A stretch of DNA of 64,000 bases, taken from positions 1,178,001 to 1,242,000 of the forward strand of contig OZ251449.1 in NCBI GenBank assembly GCA_965242505.1, read 5' to 3'. The notes beneath the pieces were generated by a model. It saw only the letters and a list, made by a program, of their open reading frames with translations. It did not search any database and was not told the origin of the DNA. Below are positions 28,051-35,677 of the stretch, piece after piece. The stretch's first letter is position 1, and every line of letters starts with the position of its first letter. The translations under genes were made by a program, and so were the position numbers. This stretch comes from UBA2966 sp965242505 (GTDB lineage Bacteria; Pseudomonadota; Alphaproteobacteria; UBA2966).

Positions 28051-28758
28051 TCAGGCGCCCAGCAGCAGTTCCTTCGCCTGGTTGATCTTGGCGGCGATGT
28101 AGGTCGACCCGCCCCGGTCCGGGTGCATCTTCAGCATCAGCCGGTGATGCGCCTCCTTGATCTCTTCCTCGCCGGCGCCCTCCTCCAGCCCCAGGATGCC
28201 CAGGGCCTCTTCCCGGGTCATGGGGCCATCCCCGCCCGCGGCGCCCATATCGCCCGAAGGCCGGTCCCGCTCCCGCCACTCGTCGCCGTGAACGCGGTCG
28301 AGGAAGGTCTCGATCAACGCGGCGCTCCGGGGATCTTCCCGCCGGCACTCCCACAGCAGCCGGAGAACATCGTCCACCTCCATGTCGACAAGGGATTGGC
28401 CCTGGAACCGCCCCTTGAGCACCGTTCCGTCGACGGACCCCGTATCGTGATCGAGGATCATCTTCAGGTAGGCGGTCTCCACTTCGGAGGTCTGGCCGCT
28501 GGAGGGATTGGCGCGCCGAGCGAGGGACGGGATGGAACCGCGCCAGCGGCGGAGAAGGCTCAGGGCCATCAGCCCCAGGAGGGCGGCGAACGGAAAGCGA
28601 CCGGTCACGGCCAGATACGCGGCCCCCCCTCCGGCCAGCCCGAACAGGGTCCAGCGCAGCGCGCGCGCCACGGCCGCGGGGTCGGCGCTGACGAACCACC
28701 TCGCGGCCAGGACCGCCGCGGCGAGAACGCACAAACCGAGGACGAACCAAGCCAGCAA
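28051..28758 (-). CDS. Membrane-anchored J-domain protein, Tim14/Pam18-like
   Basis: A 235-residue protein. Two N-terminal hydrophobic segments (about residues 1-20 and 35-70) anchor it in the inner membrane. The C-terminal J-domain (about 178-235) has the HPD motif in KMHPDRGGSTYIAAKINQAK, the arrangement seen in mitochondrial Tim14 and its alphaproteobacterial relatives. It would stimulate a DnaK-type Hsp70 at the membrane. The middle region (about 85-170) is acidic and unassigned. It begins 11 bp after the VWA gene, so the pair is probably co-transcribed. Confidence 0.88.
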   Translation of the reverse strand: MLAWFVLGLCVLAAAVLAARWFVSADPAAVARALRWTLFGLAGGGAAYLAVTGRFPFAALLGLMALSLLRRWRGSIPSLARRANPSSGQTSEVETAYLKMILDHDTGSVDGTVLKGRFQGQSLVDMEVDDVLRLLWECRREDPRSAALIETFLDRVHGDEWRERDRPSGDMGAAGGDGPMTREEALGILGLEEGAGEEEIKEAHHRLMLKMHPDRGGSTYIAAKINQAKELLLGA

Positions 28759-28769
28759 GACGTATCACT

Positions 28770-29477
28770 TCACTTGACTTGCCGCGCGATGAGCAGGGCC
28801 TCGCCTCCGGCGCGCTCGCCGAAGTTCTCCAGCGCCTTCCGTCCCCCCGCGGCGAAGACCGCGACCGCGCTCAGGAGGTCGCGGAGCTGATCGGCGCTCG
28901 ACGAGTCGAACCCGCAGTGCGCGCCGCCCGTGAGGCGGGCGATCTGCCGGAACGCGCGCGCGGCGATGGGCTCGTCGCCTTCCTGGAAGACGAACGTCGG
29001 CACGCCGAGAATGCCCAGCTCGCCGGCCAGCCGGCACAGCTCGTCGACGCCCTCCTCCATGCAATCTCCGACGAAGACGACGGCGTTCACCTTGCGGACG
29101 TTGGCTTCGGCGATGGCGTGCTTCAGGACCTTGGCGATCTGCGTCTGTCCGCCGAGGCAGAAGACCCCCGTCATCCGTCTCACGAGCTGGGCCGAATCGG
29201 TAAGCCACTCGGACGCCCGGAATTCCCCGAACCCCCGGTAGTAGGCCATCTGGATTTCGAGGCCGCCCACGGAACCCGCTTCCTGGAACATGCATCCCTG
29301 AATCTGGCAGGCCCGGTCCCAGGTCGGCTCCCGGCTGGCGGTCGCGTCGAGCGCGAAGATCAGGCGCCCCCTCTCGCCCGACGGAGGAGACGCGGGAGTC
29401 ATCGCCATCTTGCGGATGAAGGCGTCGACCTCCGCGTTCGTCGCGGTCCTGGATACGTTTCCGGTCTTCTTGCTCAT
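28770..29477 (-). CDS. VWA-domain protein of unknown role
   Basis: A 235-residue cytoplasmic protein; no signal peptide is visible. A von Willebrand A-like fold is suggested by LIFALDATASREPTWDRA (MIDAS-like DxTxS), TQIAKVLKHAIAEA and AVVFVGDCMEEGVDELC. Its close link with the J-protein gene (11-bp gap) suggests a functional partnership, but I know of no demonstrated function. Confidence 0.8.
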   Translation of the reverse strand: MSKKTGNVSRTATNAEVDAFIRKMAMTPASPPSGERGRLIFALDATASREPTWDRACQIQGCMFQEAGSVGGLEIQMAYYRGFGEFRASEWLTDSAQLVRRMTGVFCLGGQTQIAKVLKHAIAEANVRKVNAVVFVGDCMEEGVDELCRLAGELGILGVPTFVFQEGDEPIAARAFRQIARLTGGAHCGFDSSSADQLRDLLSAVAVFAAGGRKALENFGERAGGEALLIARQVK

Positions 29478-29655
29478 GGGTCAGGCTGCGCGCGTCCCGG
29501 GTTCCCAAGCGTCAGGCGATACATACATAGCAAACGCAAGCCCGCTCGGCGCGCTGTATTTCAAACCGGGACACTACCGGAATTTTCATGAAGGTCCCCG
29601 GATTCCCGTCATGCAGGTCTCTCCACGCCGCGGGACGGCCCGGAAGCGCGGGCGA

Positions 29656-30648
29656 TCAGCGGACGTGAATCGGGCTGTCCGGATAGAAGGCGTGGAACGC
29701 GAACGCGAAGTCCACGCCGTAGACGACGTCCTCATGGCCGCCGTCCGACTCGCGCCGGACGACGACGTTGCCGACGTCGACCCCCTCGGCGATGCGCCCG
29801 GAGTCGAGGGCCGAGTTCTGGCCGGGCTCCCAGGTGATGACGAGGCCCGCGTCGGTCTCGATCCGGCGTCTCTCGCGCAGCAGGTCGAGACTCCAGGCCT
29901 CGCGTCCGCCGGACGCCGATTCCACGGTCACGACCCGCGCCAGCGGCGCGATCCCCTTGGGGCCGGGACCGCGGTAGAGGAACGGCCGCGGCGACGAATC
30001 GTAGTTCACGTAAGGGTTGGTCCCGTACCGGCGTCGGTCCGGATCGTCCGGCGCCAACACCTTCCCGTCGGGGGCGCGGTCGCGGAACCTGGCGAACGAC
30101 TCCAGGCGGGCGGGAACCGTCTTCAACACCTTGCCGGTGAGGTCGCCGACGATCGCCTCGCCCACGAACTGTTGCCACCAGCTTTCCGTCTGGCGGTCGT
30201 ACATGATCAGATCGGAGTGGCGCAGGCGGCCCGTGGTCCCGAAGTCGAGCACCATGCCGTCCAGCCGCCGGTCGAAGACGACGGCCGCGTTGCACAACGG
30301 GCAGAAGGTCACGGCGACCGGCACGCCGCCCACGGTGTCGTTGACGATCTCGTGCCACATCAGCACCTGAAGCGGATAGGCGCGCGCGTCGCCTCCGATG
30401 ACGACACCGACGACGGGCTCGGTGTCGGCGAGATGATCGACGGCCGACAGCGGCTCGAACCCCGGATCGTCGATCGGGGGAATGCCGTCCTTGGGCGGAC
30501 CGCCCGACACGATCTCGCCGAGATCGACGGAGCGGACGTCGAAATCGGTCTTCCACGACTCGGCGGCCGCCACCCACGCGGCGGCGAGCAGGCCCCCCAG
30601 GAACACGGCCGCGATTCCGTGGCCGAGATGTGCGCGCAGACGCGACAT
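29656..30648 (-). CDS. DUF3179 family exported protein
   Basis: A 330-residue protein with an N-terminal hydrophobic signal (LGHGIAAVFLGGLLAAAWVAA) and the DUF3179 core: VQVLMWHEIVND-like PLQVLMWHEIVNDTVGG, the CPLCNA motif in VTFCPLCNAAVVFDR, FGTTGRLRHSDLIMYDRQT and ESWWQQF. The ATG at 30648 has a strong GGAGGGGAAG upstream. The two cysteines of CPLC could bind metal or heme or form a redox pair; the family's biochemical role is unknown to me. Confidence 0.85.
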   Translation of the reverse strand: MSRLRAHLGHGIAAVFLGGLLAAAWVAAAESWKTDFDVRSVDLGEIVSGGPPKDGIPPIDDPGFEPLSAVDHLADTEPVVGVVIGGDARAYPLQVLMWHEIVNDTVGGVPVAVTFCPLCNAAVVFDRRLDGMVLDFGTTGRLRHSDLIMYDRQTESWWQQFVGEAIVGDLTGKVLKTVPARLESFARFRDRAPDGKVLAPDDPDRRRYGTNPYVNYDSSPRPFLYRGPGPKGIAPLARVVTVESASGGREAWSLDLLRERRRIETDAGLVITWEPGQNSALDSGRIAEGVDVGNVVVRRESDGGHEDVVYGVDFAFAFHAFYPDSPIHVR

Positions 30649-30831
30649 GACGCTTCCCCTCCCCGGCGAGGCGATGGCCCGGGGCAACGGCCCGGACCGG
30701 TCGCCGCGCATGTTCGGCCCTGCCGCGCCGCGCCGCAAGCGCCATGACGCCACGGCGCCGCGCATTCCGTTCGGAAAGACGCGCGCCGCACCTTGACGCG
30801 GCCGACGCGGCGGCCCGACATTCGCAGGGGC

Positions 30832-30861
30832 GCGGAGCGAGGCGTGGCGGAGCGAGGCGTG
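30832..30861 (+). repeat. 15-bp tandem duplication carrying RBS and GTG start twice
   Basis: GCGGAGCGAGGCGTG occurs twice in succession (30832-30846 and 30847-30861). Each copy supplies a GGAG and, 6 bp later, an in-frame GTG, so two equivalent starts differ by five residues (MAERG). Confidence 0.85.
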
Positions 30862-32013
30862 GCGGAACGGGTCGAGTGCGTGGTGGTGGGAGCCGGCGTG
30901 ATCGGACTCGCGATCGCCCGGCAGCTGGCGATGCGCGGCCGGGAAGTCCTCGTGCTGGAACGTCATGACGTCATCGGCGCCGAGGGGAGCTCGCGCAACA
31001 GCGAGGTCGTTCACGCGGGGATCTACTACCCCGCGGACAGCCTCAAGGCGCGTCTGTGCGTCGCGGGAAGACGTTCGTTGTACGAGTTCTGCGCCAGTCA
31101 CGGGGTGGCCCACCGACGGATCGGCAAGCTCATCGTCGCCACGACCGAGGAGGAGCTCGGCATCCTGGACGGTATCCGGGCGGCCGCGCATCGCAACGGC
31201 GTGACCGACGTGGACCATGCGACGCCCGAACGGGTCCGGGAGATGGAACCCGCGGTGCGCTGCGCCGGCGCGCTGATCTCCCCTTCCACCGGGATCGTCG
31301 ACAGTCACGGCTTCATGCTGGCGCTACAGGGCGAAGCCGAGGACCACGGCGCCGTGGTGGCCTTCCTGAGCCGTCTGGTCCGGGGCGCCGTCGACGCCGA
31401 CGGCTTCCGCCTCGACGTCGAGATCGGCGACGCCGCGTCGCCGCGCGAGTCGCTGACCCTCGGGTGCGGGATCCTGGTCAATTCCGCCGGTCTGGGCGCG
31501 CAGGAGGTCGCCCGGGGACTCTCGGGCCTGCCCGCCGGTTCCGTTCCGCCGCTGCATCTCGCGCGGGGCTGTTATTTCACGATGAGCGGGGCCTCGCCCT
31601 TCCGCCATCTGATCTACCCGGCGCCCGACCGCGCCAGCCTCGGCATCCACGTGACCCTGGACATCGGCGGCCGGACGAGGTTCGGCCCGGACGTCGAGTG
31701 GATCGACGCCATCGACTACGACGTCGACCCGGCGCGGAGGGAGGCTTTCTACGGCGCCGTCCGCCGCTACTATCCCGACTTGCCCGACGGGGCCCTCCAG
31801 CCCGGTTACGCCGGCATTCGCCCGAAAGTCCAGGCGCCCGGCGAGGCGGCGGCGGATTTCGTCATCCAGGGGCCGCGGAGCCACGGGATCCCGGGTCTGG
31901 TGAACCTGTTCGGCATGGAGTCGCCCGGACTCACGGCCGCCCTCGCCGTCGCCGAGCACGTGTCGCGGCTGCTGGAAACCCGAACCGCCGGAAAGGATCG
32001 CGCATGGCCATAA
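30859..32013 (+). CDS. FAD-dependent oxidoreductase, L-2-hydroxyglutarate oxidase-like
   Basis: A 384-residue DAO-superfamily flavoprotein. The dinucleotide fold is CVVVGAGVIGLAIARQLA at the N-terminus; GSSRNSEVVHAGIYYP follows, as in L2HGDH/LhgO, and RPKVQAPGEAAADFVIQGP lies near the C-terminus. It would oxidise an L-2-hydroxy acid and pass electrons to quinone or oxygen. Starts at GTG 30859 or 30844, or TTG 30793, are all open; 30859 places the fold at the usual distance from the start. Its stop overlaps the next gene by 10 bp. Confidence 0.85.
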   Translation: MAERVECVVVGAGVIGLAIARQLAMRGREVLVLERHDVIGAEGSSRNSEVVHAGIYYPADSLKARLCVAGRRSLYEFCASHGVAHRRIGKLIVATTEEELGILDGIRAAAHRNGVTDVDHATPERVREMEPAVRCAGALISPSTGIVDSHGFMLALQGEAEDHGAVVAFLSRLVRGAVDADGFRLDVEIGDAASPRESLTLGCGILVNSAGLGAQEVARGLSGLPAGSVPPLHLARGCYFTMSGASPFRHLIYPAPDRASLGIHVTLDIGGRTRFGPDVEWIDAIDYDVDPARREAFYGAVRRYYPDLPDGALQPGYAGIRPKVQAPGEAAADFVIQGPRSHGIPGLVNLFGMESPGLTAALAVAEHVSRLLETRTAGKDRAWP

Positions 32014-32420
32014 CGGTATCCGGCCTCGATCACGTCGTGCTGAGGGTCAGGGACGTGTCCGCATCCCTCGCCTTCTACCGCGACGTCCTGGGCTGCCACG
32101 TCGAACGGGAAGTCGAGAGCCTCGGCCTCGTCCAGCTTCGCGCCGGCCGGTCCCTGATCGATCTCGTGGACGCGGCGGGGGAGCTCGGCCGCAGGGGCGG
32201 AAGGGCGCCGGGACCCGAAGGCCGGAACCTGGACCACTTCGCATTGCGTATCGAGACGTTCGACGAGGAACGACTCCGCGCGTGGCTCGCCGGGCGCGGA
32301 ATCGACGCCGGCGAGACGCGGGACCGGTTCGGCGCCGAAGGCGCCGGGCCGTCGCTCTACATTCGGGACCCCGACGGCAACACGGTCGAGCTCAAGGGCC
32401 CGCCCACCCGCCCGGCGTGA
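32004..32420 (+). CDS. VOC (glyoxalase/dioxygenase superfamily) protein
   Basis: A 138-residue single VOC-fold protein made of two beta-alpha-beta-beta-beta halves: ITVSGLDHVVLRVRDV...FYRDVLG and NLDHFALRI...YIRDPDGNTVELK. Candidate metal ligands are H10, H78-region and the Glu of TVELK. The ATG at 32004 has GGAAAGGA upstream and overlaps the flavoprotein gene, implying coupled expression. Substrate unknown. Confidence 0.85.
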   Translation: MAITVSGLDHVVLRVRDVSASLAFYRDVLGCHVEREVESLGLVQLRAGRSLIDLVDAAGELGRRGGRAPGPEGRNLDHFALRIETFDEERLRAWLAGRGIDAGETRDRFGAEGAGPSLYIRDPDGNTVELKGPPTRPA

Positions 32421-32532
32421 CGATTGGCGCAAAAGGCCCCCCTCCCTGGATTCCCGCGAGAGCGAGAACCCGTCATGCGGGCGCACCATTCCATGCGTTA
32501 TCAAAAAAATTTCTTAATAGGTGATTTTTTCC

Positions 32533-32561
32533 TTGCACACATTGCACACTTTCCCTATAAA
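32533..32561 (+). promoter_or_regulatory. Strong sigma70-like promoter before the flavoprotein/hydroxylase operon
   Basis: TTGCAC at 32533-32538, an exact 17-bp spacer, and TATAAA at 32556-32561, in an AT-rich island (about 32495-32590) that stands out from the GC-rich surroundings. A second TTGCAC-like repeat (ATTGCACAC) lies within the spacer. It leaves about a 155-base leader before the ATG at 32725. The rest of 32421-32724 holds no gene. Confidence 0.6.
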
Positions 32562-32724
32562 TTTGGAATACGATAGGGAGCGTATAGCCGTTCTGGACAG
32601 ACTATCGGGATTCGGCTGGACCCGGCGGCCGCCGGACCCCGCGTCGGACGCGCGCTTGCATAGCGAAGAGGCGTTCGGCTAGGTTCGCCGCGCGCCGGGG
32701 GAGCGACATGGCCAGGAGAACGAC

Positions 32725-34278
32725 ATGGCGATAACCGACGACGGCAATCGATCCTGGGACGACGAATTCGACGTCGTCGTCGTCGGGTACGGATACGCCG
32801 GGGGCGTCGCCGCCATCGAGGCGAGCGAGGCCGGCTGCTCGGTCCTGCTCACGGAGAAGATGCCCGACCCCGGCGGCATCTCGATCTGCTCCGGCGGCAA
32901 CGTGCGCGCCGCCGAGGACGCCGACGCCGCGTTCGCGTATCTCAAGCGGACCTGCGCCGGCACGACGCCCGACGACGTCCTGGAGGCCCTCGCCGCCGGC
33001 ATGACGGAGGTCGTCGGCTACTTCGAGCGGCTCGCCGAGGTCAGCGGCGCCGAGGTCCAGCACCGCGCGAATCCGGGCAACTACCCGTTCCCGGGCGCCG
33101 AGACCTTCGGCTACGCCAGCATCGCCAGCGTCCCCGACTACGACGCCGCGTCCCGGTATCCGCACGTCAACAGCTACGTCCCCATCCATCGCGCCGCCGG
33201 CGCGCGCCTGTTCAAGGTGCTGGAGGACAACGTCGCGCGGCGGGACGTCACGGTCTGGCTGGAATCGACCGCCAAGCGCCTGATCGCGGGCCCGGCGGGC
33301 GAGATCCGCGGGCTCGCCGTGGACGCCGGAGACGGCGCCCGGAACGTCAAGGCGCGGAAGGGAGTGATCCTCGCCTGCGGCGGGTTCGAGGCCGCGCCCG
33401 ACCTACAATCGCAACACTGGCCGGAACAACCGGTGTTGCTGGCGGCCTTCCGCGGCAGCACGGGCGACGGCATCCGCATGGCCCAGGACGCCGGCGCGGC
33501 GCTCTGGCACATGTGGAACTACCACGGCGTCTACGGGTTCCGGCATCCGGATCCGGACTACCCCTACGGCCTCAGGCCCAAGCGCCTGCCCGACTGGGTT
33601 CCGGGAAAGCCACACCGCGAGGACGTGAAAATGCCGTGGATCGTTGTCGACCGACGGGGGCGCCGGTACATGAACGAGTACCCGCCCTACATGCAGGATA
33701 CCTCGGCGCGGCCCATGTCTCTGTACGACACGCACACGCAGAGCTATCCGCGCATCCCGTCGTACGTCGTCCTCGACGATCCGGCGCGCTGGACGTGGCC
33801 CCTGTGCTCGCCGACGTTCAACGATCGGGGATTCTCGTTCGAGTACAGCGAGGACTCCCTGCGCGCGCTGGAGGACCGCATCGTCGCCAGGGCCGATAGC
33901 CTGTCGGAGCTGGCGTCGCGCATGGGTTGCGACGAAGGGGTCCTGGCGGAGACGGTCGAGCGCTGGAACGCCATGTGCGACGCCGGGCGCGACGGCGATT
34001 TCGGCCGCCCGCCGCCCTCGATGATGAAGATCGAGACGCCGCCCTTCTATTGCGCGGAAGTCTGGCCGGTCTGCTCCAACACGCACGGGGGGCCGGCGCA
34101 CAACGTCCATCAACAGATCCTGAACGCGTTCGACGAGCCCATCCCCCGCCTGTACGCGGCCGGAGAACTCGGCGGCGTGTTCGGACACCTGTACCTGGGC
34201 GGCGGCAACCTGGCCGAATGTTTCGTCGGCGGCTGGACGGCGGCGCGCCACGCCGCGCGTCTGGACCCGTGGGATTGA
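32725..34278 (+). CDS. Fumarate reductase/3-ketosteroid dehydrogenase-like flavoprotein
   Basis: A 517-residue FAD_binding_2 protein with no signal peptide. The FAD fold is FDVVVVGYGYAGGVAAIEA; GGISICSGGNVR follows; the capping domain includes MPWIVVDRRGRRYMNEY; the C-terminal FAD segment is RLYAAGELGGVFGHLYLGGGN. The family carries out C=C reductions or dehydrogenations. It has a GGAGA upstream of ATG 32725. The coxM-like gene starts 8 bp after its stop, so it is the first gene of an operon with a molybdenum hydroxylase. The pairing suggests sequential oxidation of one ring- or enoyl-type substrate (inference). Confidence 0.85.
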   Translation: MAITDDGNRSWDDEFDVVVVGYGYAGGVAAIEASEAGCSVLLTEKMPDPGGISICSGGNVRAAEDADAAFAYLKRTCAGTTPDDVLEALAAGMTEVVGYFERLAEVSGAEVQHRANPGNYPFPGAETFGYASIASVPDYDAASRYPHVNSYVPIHRAAGARLFKVLEDNVARRDVTVWLESTAKRLIAGPAGEIRGLAVDAGDGARNVKARKGVILACGGFEAAPDLQSQHWPEQPVLLAAFRGSTGDGIRMAQDAGAALWHMWNYHGVYGFRHPDPDYPYGLRPKRLPDWVPGKPHREDVKMPWIVVDRRGRRYMNEYPPYMQDTSARPMSLYDTHTQSYPRIPSYVVLDDPARWTWPLCSPTFNDRGFSFEYSEDSLRALEDRIVARADSLSELASRMGCDEGVLAETVERWNAMCDAGRDGDFGRPPPSMMKIETPPFYCAEVWPVCSNTHGGPAHNVHQQILNAFDEPIPRLYAAGELGGVFGHLYLGGGNLAECFVGGWTAARHAARLDPWD

Positions 34279-34286
34279 CCGGCGCC

Positions 34287-35162
34287 GTGAAGCCCCCGCC
34301 CTTCCGCTATCACGACCCCGGCACCGTGGACGAGGCGGTCGCCCTGATCTCCTCGCTCGACAACGCGAAGCTCCTGGCGGGGGGGCAGTCCCTGATGCCG
34401 ATGCTGAACATGCGGTACGCGCAGCCCGACCACCTCATCGACCTCAACCGGATAGCCGACCTGTCCTACATCGAGGAGTCCGGCGGCCGGGTGGCCATCG
34501 GAGCGATGACGCGCCAACGGGACATCGAGCGGTCCGACCTCCTCCGTCGCCGTTGTCCCTTGCTGCGGAAGGCGCTGCGGCAGGTCGGGCATCCCCAGAC
34601 GCGGAACCGCGGCACCATCGGGGGAAGCCTCTGCCACCTCGATCCCTCGGCGGAACTGCCCGCCGTCCTCGCCGCCCTCGACGCGACCGTTCACGTCGTC
34701 GGTCCGAACGGCGCGCGCGACGTCCTGATGGCCGACTTCCCCGCGTTCTACATGACGCCGGCCATCGAGCACGACGAGATCCTGGGCGCCGTGAGCTTCT
34801 CCCCCTGGCCCGCCGGACACGGGTCGGCGTTCGTCGAGTTCGCCCGCCGTCCCGGCGACTTCGCGATCGTCGGCGTGGCGGCGCTGCTGGAGCTGGAGGC
34901 CGACGGGACCGTCGGCCGCGCGGCCATCGCCCTGGCGGGCGTCGGTCCGGGGCCGGCGCGTTGCGCCGCCGCGGAAGAGCGGCTGGCCGGCCGGGCGCCG
35001 GACGCCGAGGCCATCCGCGCCGCCGCCCTGACGTGCGCGGACTTCGAGGCGATGGAGGACGTCCACGCGCCGTCGTCGTACCGTCGGCATCTGGCGGTGG
35101 AGTTGACGTCGCGCGCGCTCCACGCGGCCTTGGCGGAGTCCGGCGCGGACTCGCCGGCATGA
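34287..35162 (+). CDS. Molybdenum hydroxylase FAD-binding subunit (CoxM/xanthine dehydrogenase type)
   Basis: A 291-residue medium subunit. FAD-binding motifs are LLAGGQSLMPMLNMR and TRNRGTIGGSLCHLDPSAELP; the CO_deh_flav_C domain occupies about 180-285. The GTG at 34287 is 8 bp after the upstream gene, and the stop overlaps the next gene by ATGA. It relays electrons from the 2Fe-2S subunit to its acceptor. Confidence 0.93.
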   Translation: MKPPPFRYHDPGTVDEAVALISSLDNAKLLAGGQSLMPMLNMRYAQPDHLIDLNRIADLSYIEESGGRVAIGAMTRQRDIERSDLLRRRCPLLRKALRQVGHPQTRNRGTIGGSLCHLDPSAELPAVLAALDATVHVVGPNGARDVLMADFPAFYMTPAIEHDEILGAVSFSPWPAGHGSAFVEFARRPGDFAIVGVAALLELEADGTVGRAAIALAGVGPGPARCAAAEERLAGRAPDAEAIRAAALTCADFEAMEDVHAPSSYRRHLAVELTSRALHAALAESGADSPA

Positions 35163-35677
35163 CCGACGCCGGCCGGCTTCCCGAGACGCGATCCGTCACC
35201 CTGTCGGTGAACGGCGAGCGCCACGAGATCGACATCGAGACGCGCATGACCCTGGCGGACTGCCTGCGGCGCAAGCTCGGCAAGACCGGCACGCATCTCG
35301 GCTGCGAGCACGGCGTCTGCGGCGCCTGCACGGTGCTGGTCGATGGCCGCAGCGCGCGCGGCTGCCTGATGCTCGCCGTCCAGGCGAACGGCGCCGAGAT
35401 CACGACCGTCGAGGGACTCGCCTCCCGCGGAGGAGAATGGCACCCCCTGCAACAGGCCTTTCACGAGCGCCACGCGTTGCAGTGCGGCTTCTGCACCGCG
35501 GGCATCCTCACCTCGATGGCCGAGTTCCTGGGCGAGAACCCGGACCCCACCGAGGAGGAGGTCCGGGAGGCGCTGTCCGGCAACATCTGCCGCTGCACGG
35601 GGTATCAGGGGATCGTGAGGGCGGTGCTCGACGCGGCGGACCGGCTCCGCGCCCGGAACGGAGCCGCCGCGCCGTGA
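35159..35677 (+). CDS. Molybdenum hydroxylase 2Fe-2S subunit (CoxS type)
   Basis: A 172-residue small subunit with two [2Fe-2S] clusters. The plant-type N-terminal cluster is CEHGVCGACTVLVDGRSARGC; the C-terminal cluster is QCGFCTAGIL...GNICRCTGY. It is coupled on both sides: ATGA with the FAD subunit and GTGA with the large subunit. It carries electrons from the Mo site to FAD. Confidence 0.95.
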   Translation: MTDAGRLPETRSVTLSVNGERHEIDIETRMTLADCLRRKLGKTGTHLGCEHGVCGACTVLVDGRSARGCLMLAVQANGAEITTVEGLASRGGEWHPLQQAFHERHALQCGFCTAGILTSMAEFLGENPDPTEEEVREALSGNICRCTGYQGIVRAVLDAADRLRARNGAAAP

